Positions 35,802 through 48,907 of a stretch of DNA of 64,000 bases are shown in pieces (the first letter of the stretch is position 1; each line of letters starts with the position of its first letter). Position numbers and translations under genes: made by a program. Source of the stretch: Denticeps clupeoides (Eukaryota; Chordata; Actinopteri; Clupeiformes; Denticipitidae); NCBI RefSeq assembly GCF_900700375.1, contig NC_041716.1:14296306-14360305 (forward strand), written 5' to 3'. The notes beneath the pieces are model-generated. The model saw nothing but the letters and a program-made list of their open reading frames with translations, was not told where the DNA came from and ran no database searches.

Positions 35802-36360
35802 TGCGTTTTTTATTTATTTTTTGGTGTCATAATGGCTTTCATTTAGCAGAATATCACATCTCTTCAAATGCAAGCTAAAACCCAAGCTGCTTTTATGTCC
35901 CAGCTGTTCATTTCTTCTCAGGTAATCCCTGCTGCGCCATCTGACCGCTCCCTGGCACAGCCAAAGTGAGACCACACAAAGTCATCAAAGCTGTCCCCTC
36001 ATCATAGTTTGTGCTATAAACCGGATCCAAGAGAGTCTGAAGGTGAACTGCCACTTGGGTTCACATGGCTCTAATCACAAGCGTAACAACGCTGAATCAT
36101 GGACTGTAATCCTTGGCCACAATTACGCTATAAACAGTACATTTCAGTTTAACCACACAATAAACTTACCCACACAAGGGGCAGGTAAGTCGGCTGTCGA
36201 TGGCTCTACCTCGTAGGCAGCTGGCACAGAAAGTGTGATAGCACTCAAGCAGGCAGGGGTCTTCGTATTGCTCGTGGCACAAATGGCACACCAGCGGGTG
36301 GCAATTTGCACTGTCCAGGTCAAAAAGATTATCCAATGGGGAGAAGATTCCCCCAGACAT
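29933..36360 (-). CDS. rnf207: RING finger protein 207 (636 aa)
   Basis: E3 ubiquitin-ligase-type protein linked to cardiac repolarisation and KCNH2 handling (family knowledge). Seventeen coding exons, minus strand: 36170-36360, 35107-35239, 34876-35020, 34709-34790, 34537-34612, 34160-34285, 33989-34035, 32740-32812, 32530-32598, 32316-32384, 32115-32233, 31481-31658, 31125-31310, 30609-30660, 30419-30536, 30235-30318, 29933-30095. All phases close, 1911 nt in total, against 634 aa in human. C3HC4 RING: C25, C28, C40, H42, C45, C48, C60, C63. B-box-type cysteine regions follow (CANCDLEC; CNTCSQPLCTAC; CINCFRDMQ), then a long coiled coil (QHEEKEKAFKEQLSHL; VQEIHRDLTKHHSLIK). Exon 4 ends GT before GTAAGT; the intron after 30235 has a GC donor. 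Teleosts can carry two rnf207 paralogues; which one this is cannot be told here. Confidence 0.95.
30876..31052 (-). repeat. tRNA-derived SINE, family A
   Basis: Copy in an rnf207 intron; GACGCCCTTGTCCAGAGTGAC to GGCTACTACCACCC, with a small internal duplication of CCAGAGTGAC-like sequence. Confidence 0.7.
31723..31935 (-). repeat. tRNA-derived SINE, family B
   Basis: Diverged copy in an rnf207 intron: GTCACCGTGATACACTG, CACAACGAAATGTGTCC, GGCAGCCATGAAAGGCGC. Confidence 0.7.
33400..33495. repeat. Diverged interspersed repeat
   Basis: GGAGGAAACCTGAGAAACC, AACACAGGGAGAGCCTG and AACTCCACACACAC resemble a motif common at the ends of fish DNA repeats. Family not assigned. Confidence 0.35.
33678..33855 (-). 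repeat. tRNA-derived SINE, family B
   Basis: Copy in an rnf207 intron with GGGCAGCCATGACAGGCGC, GGGATTCGAACCGGCAACC and the head complement GGCCACCATTG. Confidence 0.8.
34350..34514 (+). repeat. tRNA-derived SINE, family A
   Basis: Copy in an rnf207 intron: CCTAGTGGGTAAGACACTCG, CAGGTTCAAAGCCC, CTACCATTGTGTCCCTGAGC. Confidence 0.75.
35310..35415 (+). repeat. tRNA-derived SINE, family A (partial)
   Basis: 3' two thirds of the element: CCCCACTTACTACCATTGTG, CAAGACACTTAACC, GACTGTCCCTGT. It lies just upstream of exon 2 of rnf207. Confidence 0.7.
35767..35798. repeat. (GT)n microsatellite
   Basis: GT dinucleotide run in the long first intron of rnf207. Confidence 0.9.
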
Positions 36361-36943
36361 CTGGAAATAAAGGACGATCTGTGAAACCTAAAAAGTCTCT
36401 CAGAGATACATTAAATAAAAAGTCGTTTGATGTTTGTAAAGTAAAGTGTACAAAGAAAATATATATGGCAGCGTGTTACCTTACAGGAGTCCTGTCTAGT
36501 GTGGCAGCTGCCGGTGTGAGTGACATGCTGAGGTTATGACATACAAAGAACCACAATGCTGCCTCTGGGAGGGTGGGCAGCATGTGTCCAGGCCCAGTGT
36601 CCGATAACAAATGAGAAACCAGACACCTACCTCTCTTCTGCTGGCAGGAGACTAAAATAAACCAGCTCTCAGTTCATTCACAGCATCCCCAAGACACACA
36701 CTGAACTACACTACCATAGTATCTAGTTCAGCACATAGTATCTAGTTCAAACACATTTTTGAGGTGTGGAGATTCTATAATGTTTTTCTTAGGTTTCACA
36801 TAAAAAAGCAAAAAAAAAAAAAAAAGGTCAAAATTTCAACAAATATCGAATCCTCGATCTCATCGATGAACTCGGCGATCTGCCGCACAGCCTGGTGGCT
36901 TGGCGCATGCGCACCTGGGACTCTCCCTTTTCGGGGTTTCGCC
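36361..36943. promoter_or_regulatory. Shared region between divergent rnf207 and rpl22
   Basis: 583 bases separate the two start codons. The rpl22 side is GC-richer, with a pyrimidine tract CTCTCCCTTTTC at about 36919-36931, a 5'-TOP-like element typical of ribosomal protein genes. A poly-A run lies at 36811-36826. No TATA box was seen on the rpl22 side. Confidence 0.5.
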
Positions 36944-38777
<1,834 letters not shown>

Positions 38778-38790
38778 ACATTTCTTGTTC

Positions 38791-38796
38791 AATAAA
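38791..38796 (+). terminator. Polyadenylation signal of rpl22
   Basis: AATAAA 14 bases after the rpl22 stop codon. Confidence 0.75.
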
Positions 38797-39024
38797 TTCT
38801 TTTATCATTTACGATTTTTCACTGGACCTTGTGTTCTCTGCTTTTTGTGATTTAACAAAATTGTACAAAGCAGGTTAGATTACAGCATTGCTAGAATTGT
38901 TCTAGGACGTATAATTCGTTCTTATAAAGGAAGCAGAAACATGTGATATATAGCCAGGTATCAAACCGTTTCTGGTCGGGTGAAATTAAACCACCACACC
39001 AAGCGTAACCAATTTACATGAATC

Positions 39025-39030
39025 TTTATT
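39025..39030 (-). terminator. Probable polyadenylation signal of rcc2
   Basis: AATAAA on the minus strand, about 840 bases after the rcc2 stop. It would give an 0.85-kb 3' UTR that ends about 250 bases from the rpl22 poly(A) signal. Confidence 0.5.
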
Positions 39031-39866
39031 TAACATTTCAATGAAAAAGGACAAACAAACTGAAAAAAGGAATGCACATACAGACCCCAAGGACAACAAA
39101 ATCAATACAATTTATGGAGGCTAACACGTAACAGCAACATTTGAATCGGATCCCTGCTTTTGATTGGTAAACATCAGGACATCTGCTGGTATTCCAACAT
39201 TTGGACACTTCCTGCAACCTCAGAGCACTTAAAAAAAAAAAAAAAACTGAACCTACACAAAACACTGGCAGAGGGGGAACAGAACAGGTATCGCCTGATG
39301 GCACACACCCAACGCAAAATACTGCCACAGTTTACCTGAAGATAAAACGTCTTTGGGACAAAATAAAATGAAGATCTTTCAACACCCATACCCTCAAACA
39401 CATCACTTAAAAAGGCACAGATACGGAGTGTTGGTTAGGAGTGATCCCAGCTGTAGCACCACGTTTATTTGCTGAGACATGAATCCGTTTGATCGGTTAA
39501 CTTTCAGAGTGAAGATTAAATGGGGAACAACAAAAACAAACACAGTGATGGATCTCTGTTTTGGAATGTAGGAGTCAGGACCAAAGAATCCATTAATGAT
39601 TTAAACCTAAGTGCTCAGAACAACTGGTGCTCCTGACTCAGCTTTACAACTTGTTACTGAACTTGGCCCTGGCAGGAGAGGGGTTAAATAATAATAATAA
39701 TAAAAAAAAAAAAACTTATTGCAGCGCTTCTCAGATGCATTTTTTTCTGAATTGTTTCTGCTGATGTTCTGTTAACAGTGACCTGTTCCCAATCCAACAT
39801 GACTGTCCAGGTGTCCTGGAGGCCAGATGTGGAACGCCAGCGTTGGAGGGTTCAGGGGGGCGGAGC

Positions 39867-42800
39867 TCAGAGTGTGCGTGGGTTGTACTCTGGCAGCTTT
39901 TTCAGTCTCTCTTTTTCCTGGTCCGTATCTTGACGGGCAATAATCAATGAGTGCGAGTAGCCCATCACCACCTACATAATACACAGACCATTTTAAAGCA
40001 TGAAATGGCACATGATTAACTAAACCAAGCCTTTTTTGGTGGTCATTCTTTGTGATTCTAACCTGTTCAGAGTAAATCCCATCCAGAGTTTTCACCTCCT
40101 GAGCAGTGGTGGAAGATTTGGGCTTATTGTCTCCATATCCCTGAGAAATTCAGAGCAACAGTTATCTCTATGACGCACAACAATACTGTATATTCAGAAA
40201 ACCACCACAAAAATCGGACAACCTACCAGCTCCCCAAACGTCGGAGAGGGACCCCAGCTTATGGTGCTGTCATCTGCTGCAATAATAATGCTGCTCTTCC
40301 TGCAGGAAAAAAAAAAAAAAAAGCACAGCTATGCAAAAATATTTCATTTTAAATGGCGCTCCAAGCAATTTTTCCAAATGAAATCTTGAACACATAAACC
40401 ATGCAGCCCTGAAGCATCGATAGAACGATCAAATTAACCAGCCAGCCAGTGATGCTCACCCGCAGGCAAGGCTACGAATCTTCCAGCCACACAAATCCTG
40501 CACAGCTTTGGGGTACATGGTGGACTCACGAGATGTGTTTGTCACGCCCCAGAAAAACAGACCACCTGGAAAGAAGAAAATTTCAGGTTTTCCTTAAATA
40601 CCGCTAATAAATTAATTAATCCTTCTGGTTTGTTGCCGTTTTGAACATTCAGTTAAAAAGTGAAAACCACAATCTCTTACCCATCTCACTCACTGCAAAG
40701 GAACACTGGTATCCACAGTAAATCTGAGATGCTCCGCGTCCCGGGAAGTCGAAGAGCTTGACCAGGCGTGGAACCATTTCATCTTTCTGCTCAGTATGGC
40801 CAAGTCGCCCATACCCGCCGAAACCCCAGGAAAACACTCGCTTCTGTGAGTCCAGCACCAGCTGTACACATTTTATATGAAAAAAATAAAAATAAATAAT
40901 AAAATTACCAACTAAACAACCTGCAGCGTCCTTTGTTGTACTACTGTTGTTTCCATCCCCATAAACAGAATGTCATTTAAATAACTAGTTCATCGTTTGA
41001 TTGGAGAAGTCTTTTCTTTGTGCAGTTTCCTCTGCGTAACCGTGTAAATTAGTGGCAAAGTCAAACACCACAGCACAGTCTGGCTGTAAGATAAATGTGA
41101 AAAGACATCATTATAACTTAAAGGAAGTGGTCTGTTGAATTTGATTAAGTTCAAAAGCAGTAATGAAACCATCTGCAGATCAATCACCCAACCCAAAAAG
41201 GTGAACTTGGAAGGATGACTGCAGCCACATCTTCATCCTCGATCCATCCAGGATTCAATGCAAATTAAAAGGCCATAAATCATGGAAAGTTGGTAGTTCC
41301 CCCAAAACTAATTGACATTTTAAGGTTTTCCAAAACCCTGTTTTGGTCTGTTCTCAAAGATGCCCCTGCACACATAAAGCAGGAGATGCATCCACTCACC
41401 GTGTGATTGGCACCGCAGGCTACATCGCGAGCTACGACGTTTGGAACCGGCAGAACCTGGCCGTCCTTGGTCCGCTCAATGAAAATGGCCACACGACGTG
41501 GGATGAGCTCGCAGTCAAACTCAATGCGCTGAGCACGAGCGATGAACTTCCCATCAGAATTGTGCCCTGGTCCAGAAAGGGATCATGTTCATTAGTTTTC
41601 ATCATTTTGACTTCTGGAGCTTGTTGATTTGACTCAAGTCAGCGCTTGAAGACAAGTTATTCCGTACCCAGCTGACCATACTCAGGGCAGCCGAATGAGT
41701 ACAGGTTGCCTTTACAGTCCACCACCATGCTGAATTCAGCTCCGCAGGACACTTTAACCAGTGGCTGTCCATTGTACTGAATCTGAAAACGTGCAAAGAA
41801 AACACAAGGAGGTTAACAAGGAGCACAAACGAACACTGAAGCAAAACAATTAAAGAAAAAAAAGTATTCTATTGATTTTGCTGCTCGTATCTTGTCACAG
41901 CACAGTGTGGATGGTACAATACAAAACTCCCACGTGTGGGACTAATACAGGATTCTTAATTTCTTTGAAATGTTTGTACCAGATCAGGTCCATCTCACAG
42001 ACAACAGATCATTTTACTTCACTTTGTGCAAGGTACCCAAAGGGGATCCATATTCAGTTCACCGCTTTTCTCCTGCTTAGTAATCAAAAGGCATTCATGT
42101 CTGTCGCCACTAATTAAACATGCATATGAAAGCAACTTAAACGAACAAAGTCTTGTCTCTGGAATATCTGACTGAAGCCTGAACATGAATTTTAGTCAAA
42201 TAAAACCTCCGAAATTTTTACCCCTCGTTTGCCTGGTTACACATTAGTTTGGTTATACAAAATACATTCTCTCACCGCCACGCCCACGGGTCAGTGATAG
42301 CAGACGGTGAAACGCTAGGCACAAGAAACAGGCGACTAAAGCACCAAACCGCTGTGTCAGCGGCAGTTGTGTCGTGGAAGTAATACCGTGGCAGGACTGA
42401 GGACTGCATCTGTCTGGTTACCCTGGCCGAGCTGGCCCAGTTTGTTCTCCCCGAACGAGTAGACCGTACCGTTTTCTGGGGAGGGGAAAACAGCGTAAGC
42501 GTGCAGCAGCAGCAGCAAAGATGCGGAGCACAGTAAAGATGGGATGCTGGTCACGTACCGGTCAGTGCGAGTGTATGGTTGCGGCCACAGGCAGCAGACA
42601 CCACCACCTCCTCAACAAGGGCCTCCACAAGCTTAGGTGCCTCCAGGCGCTTGGTATCACCATGTCCCAGCTGCCCCTTCTCATTACGACCTTAAAACGT
42701 AAGAAGAAAAATAAACATTTTAAAAGCCTCATTATGCCTCAACAGAACAATACATGTTCTTAAGCCAACAGGCCGCTTGTTTATGGAATGGAAGAACCGG

Positions 42801-43958
42801 TAGAGGGTAGAGATATTAATTCCCAATAACATCAGGTACCAATTTGGAAAGAAAAAGATAAGATTAAAAAAAGTTAATACAATAAACATCAGTAAAATAT
42901 AGGCAACACTATACAAATCACATATACAGTGTGCTCATTCATAGTTTTGATGCCTTCAGTGAGAATCTACCAATGTAAATGGTCATGAAAATAAAGAAAA
43001 CACATTGAATGAGGTGTGTCCAAACTTTCGGCCTGTACTGTGCCACACAATATATAAATATATATACAAAACCTTGGCAGCATACAATATGTTATGCACA
43101 GGTCACACTACGATACCTCTAGAAAATATATCCTAATGTTGGTGTCTAATGTAATCAACGCTGTTCCAGGTTAAAGCTTTAATGCTGTTGTGGTAAATGC
43201 AGTAAAAAGCCCGTTTTTTTGTGCCCGTGTCAGAGTGTACGTAATCGGGTGAGGTGTGGAAGGGACGCACCCCAGCTCCAGAGTTTGCCTTCTGTCGTGA
43301 TGATCAGGCTGTGGGCGGCACAGGGGCCCGAAACGACGCAGCTCACCTGCACGTCGCTCAGGCAGCCGTAGCGATGCGGCCCCCACAGGTTCTGGCCCAG
43401 GTTCCTGTAAGCCGCTGTCATGGAAACAATCCATAAAATTCTATAGCTTTCGTACAGGAAGGCCTCGCGCCGCGCACGAAGCACAGGCACCATTACGACA
43501 GTCGCGGCACAAGTCAGTTTCGATGGACTGGCACGGCCTCCCATGGCTGACGGGTACCAACCTTGCTGCTTCGGCACCTCTTTTCTCCCAATCAGGTCCC
43601 AGTTGGTGGCCCCAAAAATTAACAGCTGCCCTTTGACTTTGGGAAGTTCAAGTTTCTGAGGGAAGAAAAGGAAAAAAAAGCCAAGAGGAGCGTTATGGAA
43701 ACGCCTGGACCAAAACGCAAGCTGCCCAGCACCGCGCGTCCCGGAAACACTCACGATCTTCTCCTTGACGTCGTCCGCCACGGTGACAGGCTGGAGACCC
43801 GCCTTGGAGGCCGGCTTGCCGGGCTTCTTGGTGTTCTCCTGCTCGAAGTCATCGAACTCGTCATCGCTGCTGAAGTCCTGGTCCTTCTTTCTGCCGCCGC
43901 CGCGCTTTCGCTTCATGCCACCATTGCCTGATACTTCAGTCACCTTCTTGCGGGGCAT
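39867..43958 (-). CDS. rcc2: RCC2 / TD-60, RCC1-repeat protein (495 aa)
   Basis: Nuclear and centromeric RCC1-like protein needed for mitosis and small-GTPase control. Twelve coding exons, minus strand: 43755-43958, 43562-43655, 43271-43414, 42559-42690, 42387-42475, 41668-41782, 41400-41566, 40681-40861, 40460-40565, 40227-40299, 40063-40140, 39867-39971; all phases close, 1488 nt in total. N-terminus is basic and acidic (MPRKKV, KRKRGGGRKK, SSDDEFDDFE). RCC1-type repeats follow: LLIFGATNWDLIGRKE, GKLWSWG RNEKGQLGHGD, YSFGENKLGQLGQGNQTD, SFGCPEYGQLG, FSWGFGGYGRLGH, ISWGPSPTFGELGYGD; C-terminus KLPEYNPRTL, almost as in human (522 aa). A splice acceptor 16 bases before the ATG implies an upstream non-coding exon, probably near 45.03 kb. 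Confidence 0.95.
42921..43043. mobile_element. Solo end of Tc1/mariner-like element
   Basis: CATAGTTTTGATGCCTTCAG, GAGAATCTACCAATG and GGCCTGTACTGTG repeat the right end of the element at 20168-20693. It lies in an rcc2 intron. Confidence 0.75.
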
Positions 43959-43974
43959 TGTGGGTAAGGCGTCT

Positions 43975-45060
43975 GAGGGAGTGAAACAGTCGAAGAAGAA
44001 AGAAACAAAAAAAAAAGAAAAAAAAAAAGATAATTCTGTTAAAGGGACGGTTTGGTAGGCATATTAAATTTTGAGTCTTTGTTACAGACTGCTCCTTTAA
44101 GACTATGATTCGTATGCGACAAAAAAAAAAAAAAAAAAAAAACATCGTATCTGCCACCTCCTCCACAAAAATCATTTTGATGGCGTGTTTTTCTTTGGTA
44201 GAAAAAAAAAAAAAAAAAGGTCGTGAAAACTTTTTCGGACTTTTTCGTTGCGGAGTCACTGGTCACCTGGTCAGATTTCGCCCCCAACTTCCCCAAATCT
44301 CCTTTAAAGTCCCGAGCTGTCGGTCGCGACGTGCGGTCTTTACTCCGAATCTACGCGCCGACACCGTCGCGTCTTTGTTCGCCGCCGCTCCGCAAAATTC
44401 ATCCTCCGACATTTACATAAATCCCGCAGGAAAAAAAATAAAAAAACCGCAGACAGCGTCGCCGAGCCGCTACACGTCCGACGCGCCGAGCCGAGTTCGA
44501 ATACAACCCGCGACCGAAAAAGAATAAAAAGCCGCGGCGAGCGGCGTCGCCTCGCGGTTTGTGTGCGAGCGCCGCGCTAATCTGCTACCAGGCGCCGCCG
44601 CGGCGAGAGGCAGTCGGGCCTGGACACTCGGAACAAAGACGCACGAACCTCGTCACTCAAAAAGCACAATGAAAAACGTAAAAACTTTTCCCCTCCGCTG
44701 CTCCGCCGCGGTGGGTTCGAGGAGACGCGCGTCCGCCTGAAAGGAAGCCGCGATCGGCACTTAAATCCGCAGAGGAAAAAAAAAACGCGTTTCCTGGTTC
44801 GGATGTTCCTCCCGTCGCTGTCCGTCTTCCTCCTCTTTTTTTTGATTGATTTTGAACAAAAGAGTCTGCAGCGTCCGCCGTCAAACCACGTGGGTGCTGC
44901 CTTAACATTCATCAAATTACAGTCGGGCCGGAAAGCCCCCGAAATCACAACGTAATAAACGAAACAATAATTATTATTATTATTAAAATAATCACAACAG
45001 TCCAAATAGCGAAATTAAAAGCTCACCCACGTCGGGCCCTTTCCTGGATTATAATGGTGG
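43975..45060 (-). promoter_or_regulatory. rcc2 5' intron and promoter region
   Basis: A-rich runs (44118-44141, 44202-44218) are followed by a CpG-dense block (about 44310-44780). The minus strand has a good donor (GACGTGG, GTGAGC) near 45028, in line with a non-coding first exon of rcc2 spliced to 43974. Confidence 0.45.
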
Positions 45061-46034
45061 TGCCCGGAGGAGGGAGGGCTATATGGCGCCTCCCCCTCCC
45101 CCTCTTCTTCTTCTTCCTCCCCCCCCCTCCTCCTCCTCCTTTTCTGTTAAAATGTAAATATGCGCGGAGATGTGTCATAACCTGCCTACAAAACAGAAAC
45201 ACATGGGGGACCCGGGGGTGGGGAGGGAGGCGGACGCGGGGAGGAACGGCTCCTCTGGGCGGATTCCACAGCGCCCCCTTCCGGCCAGGAGGACGCGGCG
45301 ATAAAGCAGGGCGTTAAAAACGTGGCCGTCCGCTCTGACAGTCGGGGTCCGAACAGCGTCGACTTCGTGTACGTGCGACAGTCCTGCGTAATTTGGTCCG
45401 AATGGTCGCGTCAGTGCGTCGGCGTGTCACCTGTAACTTATTTCCACTTTTTAAAATATATTTTGCCTCGCTTGTAAACAGGTACACAAAGATAAGTTGC
45501 GTTGTGCATGCTATTGAAAATGAGGCAAAATAGCTTTATAGTAAAAACAGGGGCTGTGCTGTTTTATAAGTTTACCAGGGCACCTTTAATTCACCTTAAA
45601 TACGAACGGCAGTAAAGTGTTCAACAATTATTTGCATTCTTTTTATGTGACACCTTTCACAATTTAATTCCACTTTATTAACGGAATACTGAAATGGTAA
45701 GTTTGCAAAATGGAACCATGTACTGGCTTCTTTTATTTTCAGATGGTCCTGCACACCCTTCGATTTTATGGAAAACTTTCCCCCCTTTCCTGACTCAGCC
45801 TTCCTGTCTTGAAAGCCAGATCCCAGGATTTCCCCTCCTGTGATTGGTGGAGGCTCCGCCCGCTCTGCCTGGGACTGGCTGGCAGCCGTGTGCATTTGCA
45901 TGCTGGGGTCCGCTCTGCCTGTTCTGCTGCAGGCAAGACCAGGAGAGGCAGAGAGAGGGAGCCAGGGAGGGAGTCGACTGCTCCCCGCCGGCCTTGTGGG
46001 AAGGCAAACAGCCATCGAGCAGCAGGTCTCCCTC

Positions 46035-46055
46035 TGTGTGTGTGTGTGTGTGTGC
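46035..46055. repeat. (GT)n microsatellite
   Basis: Short GT run inside the GC-rich candidate promoter of arhgef10l. Confidence 0.8.
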
Positions 46056-47628
46056 GTGTGTATGCGTGCTAAGGGAGGGGTCGAGTCCTCGGACTGTACT
46101 GCGCAATGATGGGACTTGTACTTCAAACACCCTTTTCTCCACCACAGGTCCTCCGGATTTAAGTAAGTAAGCTTCTCCACTACTTGGCTTTCAGGGAGCA
46201 GAGGGGGGCGAGAGCCCCATTGTCTGTGGTCTGTTTCAGCCTCCACCTCCATCACGCTGCACCACACCGGACCCCACCGTGTGAGGGCGTGGAGGGGCCG
46301 CAGGGGCATGGACGGAGCTGTTGCTCAATGTTGTTTCATTTTTCTGCCGTTAGTCAGAACACCGCCTGCTAAGGCGGACCGGGGGCCGGGAGACACCGCT
46401 GGGCTGCCGGCTCGGGGAGGGTCACCTGATTAACCCCCCTCCCCGATCTTGACCTTCAGGTTGCATGACTGGCTGAAGGGGGACACGCAGTGCATCTCAG
46501 TTATGTTTATACCTAAAACAGGGATGTGGCTATTAATGTGACAGATTATTAAAAAAAAAATGCCGGACTGATTATATAATTACTCAGTGTGACTGTGTTG
46601 GTCCAAAGCAGGTGACACAGGTCAGTATGATAAAAGTGCGGGCTAATGCGTGTGAATGGGCGTTCGGCGTGGTCCAGGCGACGCTTATGTTAATTATTAG
46701 TAATAGTTGGCCGAAATTGCCACATCAACACCGTTCGGCCCGTTTCTGATCTCATGACCACTCTCAAGTCAGCCGTGTTTCCATGTGTCTCCGCCGGTCC
46801 TAACAATCCCACCGCTGTTTCCCTCTTCATGCTATTGTCTATTCACCAGCCTGCCCTCCACTCTGCCCACCGTAGCCAGTGAGAGGCCGGGGTCTCGTGA
46901 ATAATTCATGCGCGCTGACCTCCAGCAGAGAGCAGCGAGGGGCTGACGTCCAGACGTCTGTTCAGAGAAGCCGGGTTGCCAGAACTGACACTCACTGTTG
47001 GGGGGTAGTGGGGGAACCGGTAGTGGTACACAGTACAGTAATCTGGGAGGGACTGCCACGACGTTTTAACTCCGTCCTGCTCGGTTGCTCAACGCTGCGC
47101 AGGAGGACTCCGGCAGGGGACGTGTCTGATCCTGCTGAACTGTGGTGAGGAATTCCTCCACCTATCACAGCGCAGCGGCTGACACAGCAGCCTGCCTCTG
47201 CATTGTTACTAAGCAACCTTGCTATCTTCCGCGGCCACATTCTCTTCCGTACGTGAAGGTGAAAGGAGTGGGTATGTTCTGTTGTTTAATGTATTGAACC
47301 GCTTGCCGAAGTGGGCGTTGTCCTGGGGCTAAGAGGTTATGCCGTGAATTCCCCTTTTGTCTTATGATGATAATAATGTTTTACAAACCTTGTTTACCAA
47401 GACGAACCTTTATCGACGAATGGTGTGGACCGCTCAGTAACAACTACAAAAGCTTTGCCTGGTTTCATGTCTGCTTTGTAATTCAGATGCAAACACGCCC
47501 AGATTTTCTTTCTAGACCTCGATGGCGTCTAGTTTAGTAACTTGTTGCAGATAGAATTGTCTGTATTATTCGTATTCGCTAAGATTGCTTTGAGGAAGCG
47601 GAGATAAAGGTTCTTTAGAATCATTACC

Positions 47629-48796
47629 TACAGTATCTCTCAAAAATGACATTTTTGTAAAGATTTTATTATGTTTTTTCTTGGGACAACACTGAAGACA
47701 CGACACTTTGATACAGTGTAATGTAGTCCATGTGTAGCTTAAATAAACACATCCATTAATAACTAAACAGCTGGCAACAAATGTGAGGACACCCCTTAAG
47801 TTAAAATGTCCCAAATTTGTCCAAATAGCCATTTTGTGTTATACTTGGTGCTGTCATTTTCACACGCTGTCATACTGGTTACTGTAGTTCAACATGGTGC
47901 CTGGTGGCAAAGAACCTTCTGAGGAGCTGAAAAATATAGAGATGGCCCAGGCTATAAGAAGACTGCCGACAGCCTGGGACCGTACAGCGGTTACGGGACA
48001 AGTTCCGTTCGGAACGGGCCTCGCCGTGGGCGACTAGAGAAGTGGTCCAGAGGTTGCGTTTTGAAAATAGCCGTATTAGTGCTGCCAGCATTGATGCGGA
48101 GGTTGCCTGTCGGTCATCAGAACATACGGTGCAGTCGTCCCAGAAGGAAGTGTGGAACCATGTGGTCTAATGACACCAAGATCTACATGCCACGCGTGTG
48201 TGGCGGCAACCAGGCGAGGAGAAGAAGAAGTGTACCTTGCCTACAGTCAAGCATGGCGTGGGAGTGCCATGGTTTGGGGCTGCATGACTGCTGTCAGCAC
48301 TGGCGAGCTGCATTTCATTGAGGGAAGCATGAATGGCAACATGTCCTGTGACATGCTGAAGCAGAAACCGGGACACAGGGCAGTATTCCTCCAAGACGAT
48401 CACTGAGCATGTCTCCAGGCTTCAACATCTGTGGGGCATCTGCAAACACAAGATCTCCAACATCCACCAGCTCTGTGATGTCCACATGAAGACGTGGAAG
48501 AGGATTCCAGTGGCAACCTGCGAAGCTCTAATGAACTCCATCCCCAGGAGAGTTGAGGCAGTGCTGGGACATAATGATGGCCATACAAAATACTGACACT
48601 TTGGGCACAATTTGGACATTTCCACTTACTTATGATGTGAGTGGTTTAGACATTAATGGTTGTGTGTTTTTAGTTATTGTGGGGGAACTGCAAATGTTCG
48701 CTACTATACAAGCTGTGATCAGACTACTTAACATTCTATCAAGGTCCCAAGGAAAGATATAATAAAATATTTACAAAAATGTGAGGGGTGTACTTT
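47629..48796 (+). mobile_element. Tc1-like transposon, decayed
   Basis: Inverted ends: TTTGTAAAGATTTTATTATG near 47656 and its reverse (ATAATAAAATATTTACAAA) near 48758; outer tips ACAGTATCTCT and GAGGGGTGTACTTT are typical of the family. Plus-strand transposase pieces include SAMVWGCMTAVSTGELHFI and GHRAVFLQDDH, then HLWGICKHK and EALMNSIPRRVEAVL. The reading frame is broken several times and parts of the DNA-binding region are lost. Confidence 0.85.
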
Positions 48797-48907
48797 AATG
48801 TCAGTGGATGTTGGTGGTGGTGATTTTTGATTTTAATGAGCCTACATTTCAGCAGCTTGTCATTGTTTCTTATCCAGCCAGACCGATGTGACAATTACTG
48901 AGATCCA

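Larger units (their letters stand above)
45061..48890. other. rcc2 / arhgef10l intergenic and 5' region
   Basis: GC-rich to about 45350. A second GC-rich stretch at 45830-46450 contains a GT microsatellite (46035-46055) and a good donor GTAAGTAAG near 46160 that could end a non-coding first exon of arhgef10l. No protein-coding exon was recognised; a Tc1-like element occupies 47629-48796. Confidence 0.45.

Noticed and set aside
43936-44527. Lysine- or phenylalanine-rich ORFs on both strands around 44 kb
   Set aside because: Produced by poly-A/poly-T runs in the rcc2 5' intron.
45596-46309. 237-aa ORF on the minus strand, the longest unexplained frame apart from real exons
   Set aside because: It runs through a (CA)n repeat ([11 protein letters not shown]) and GC-rich promoter-like DNA, has no domain, and its composition changes along its length. 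Open by chance.
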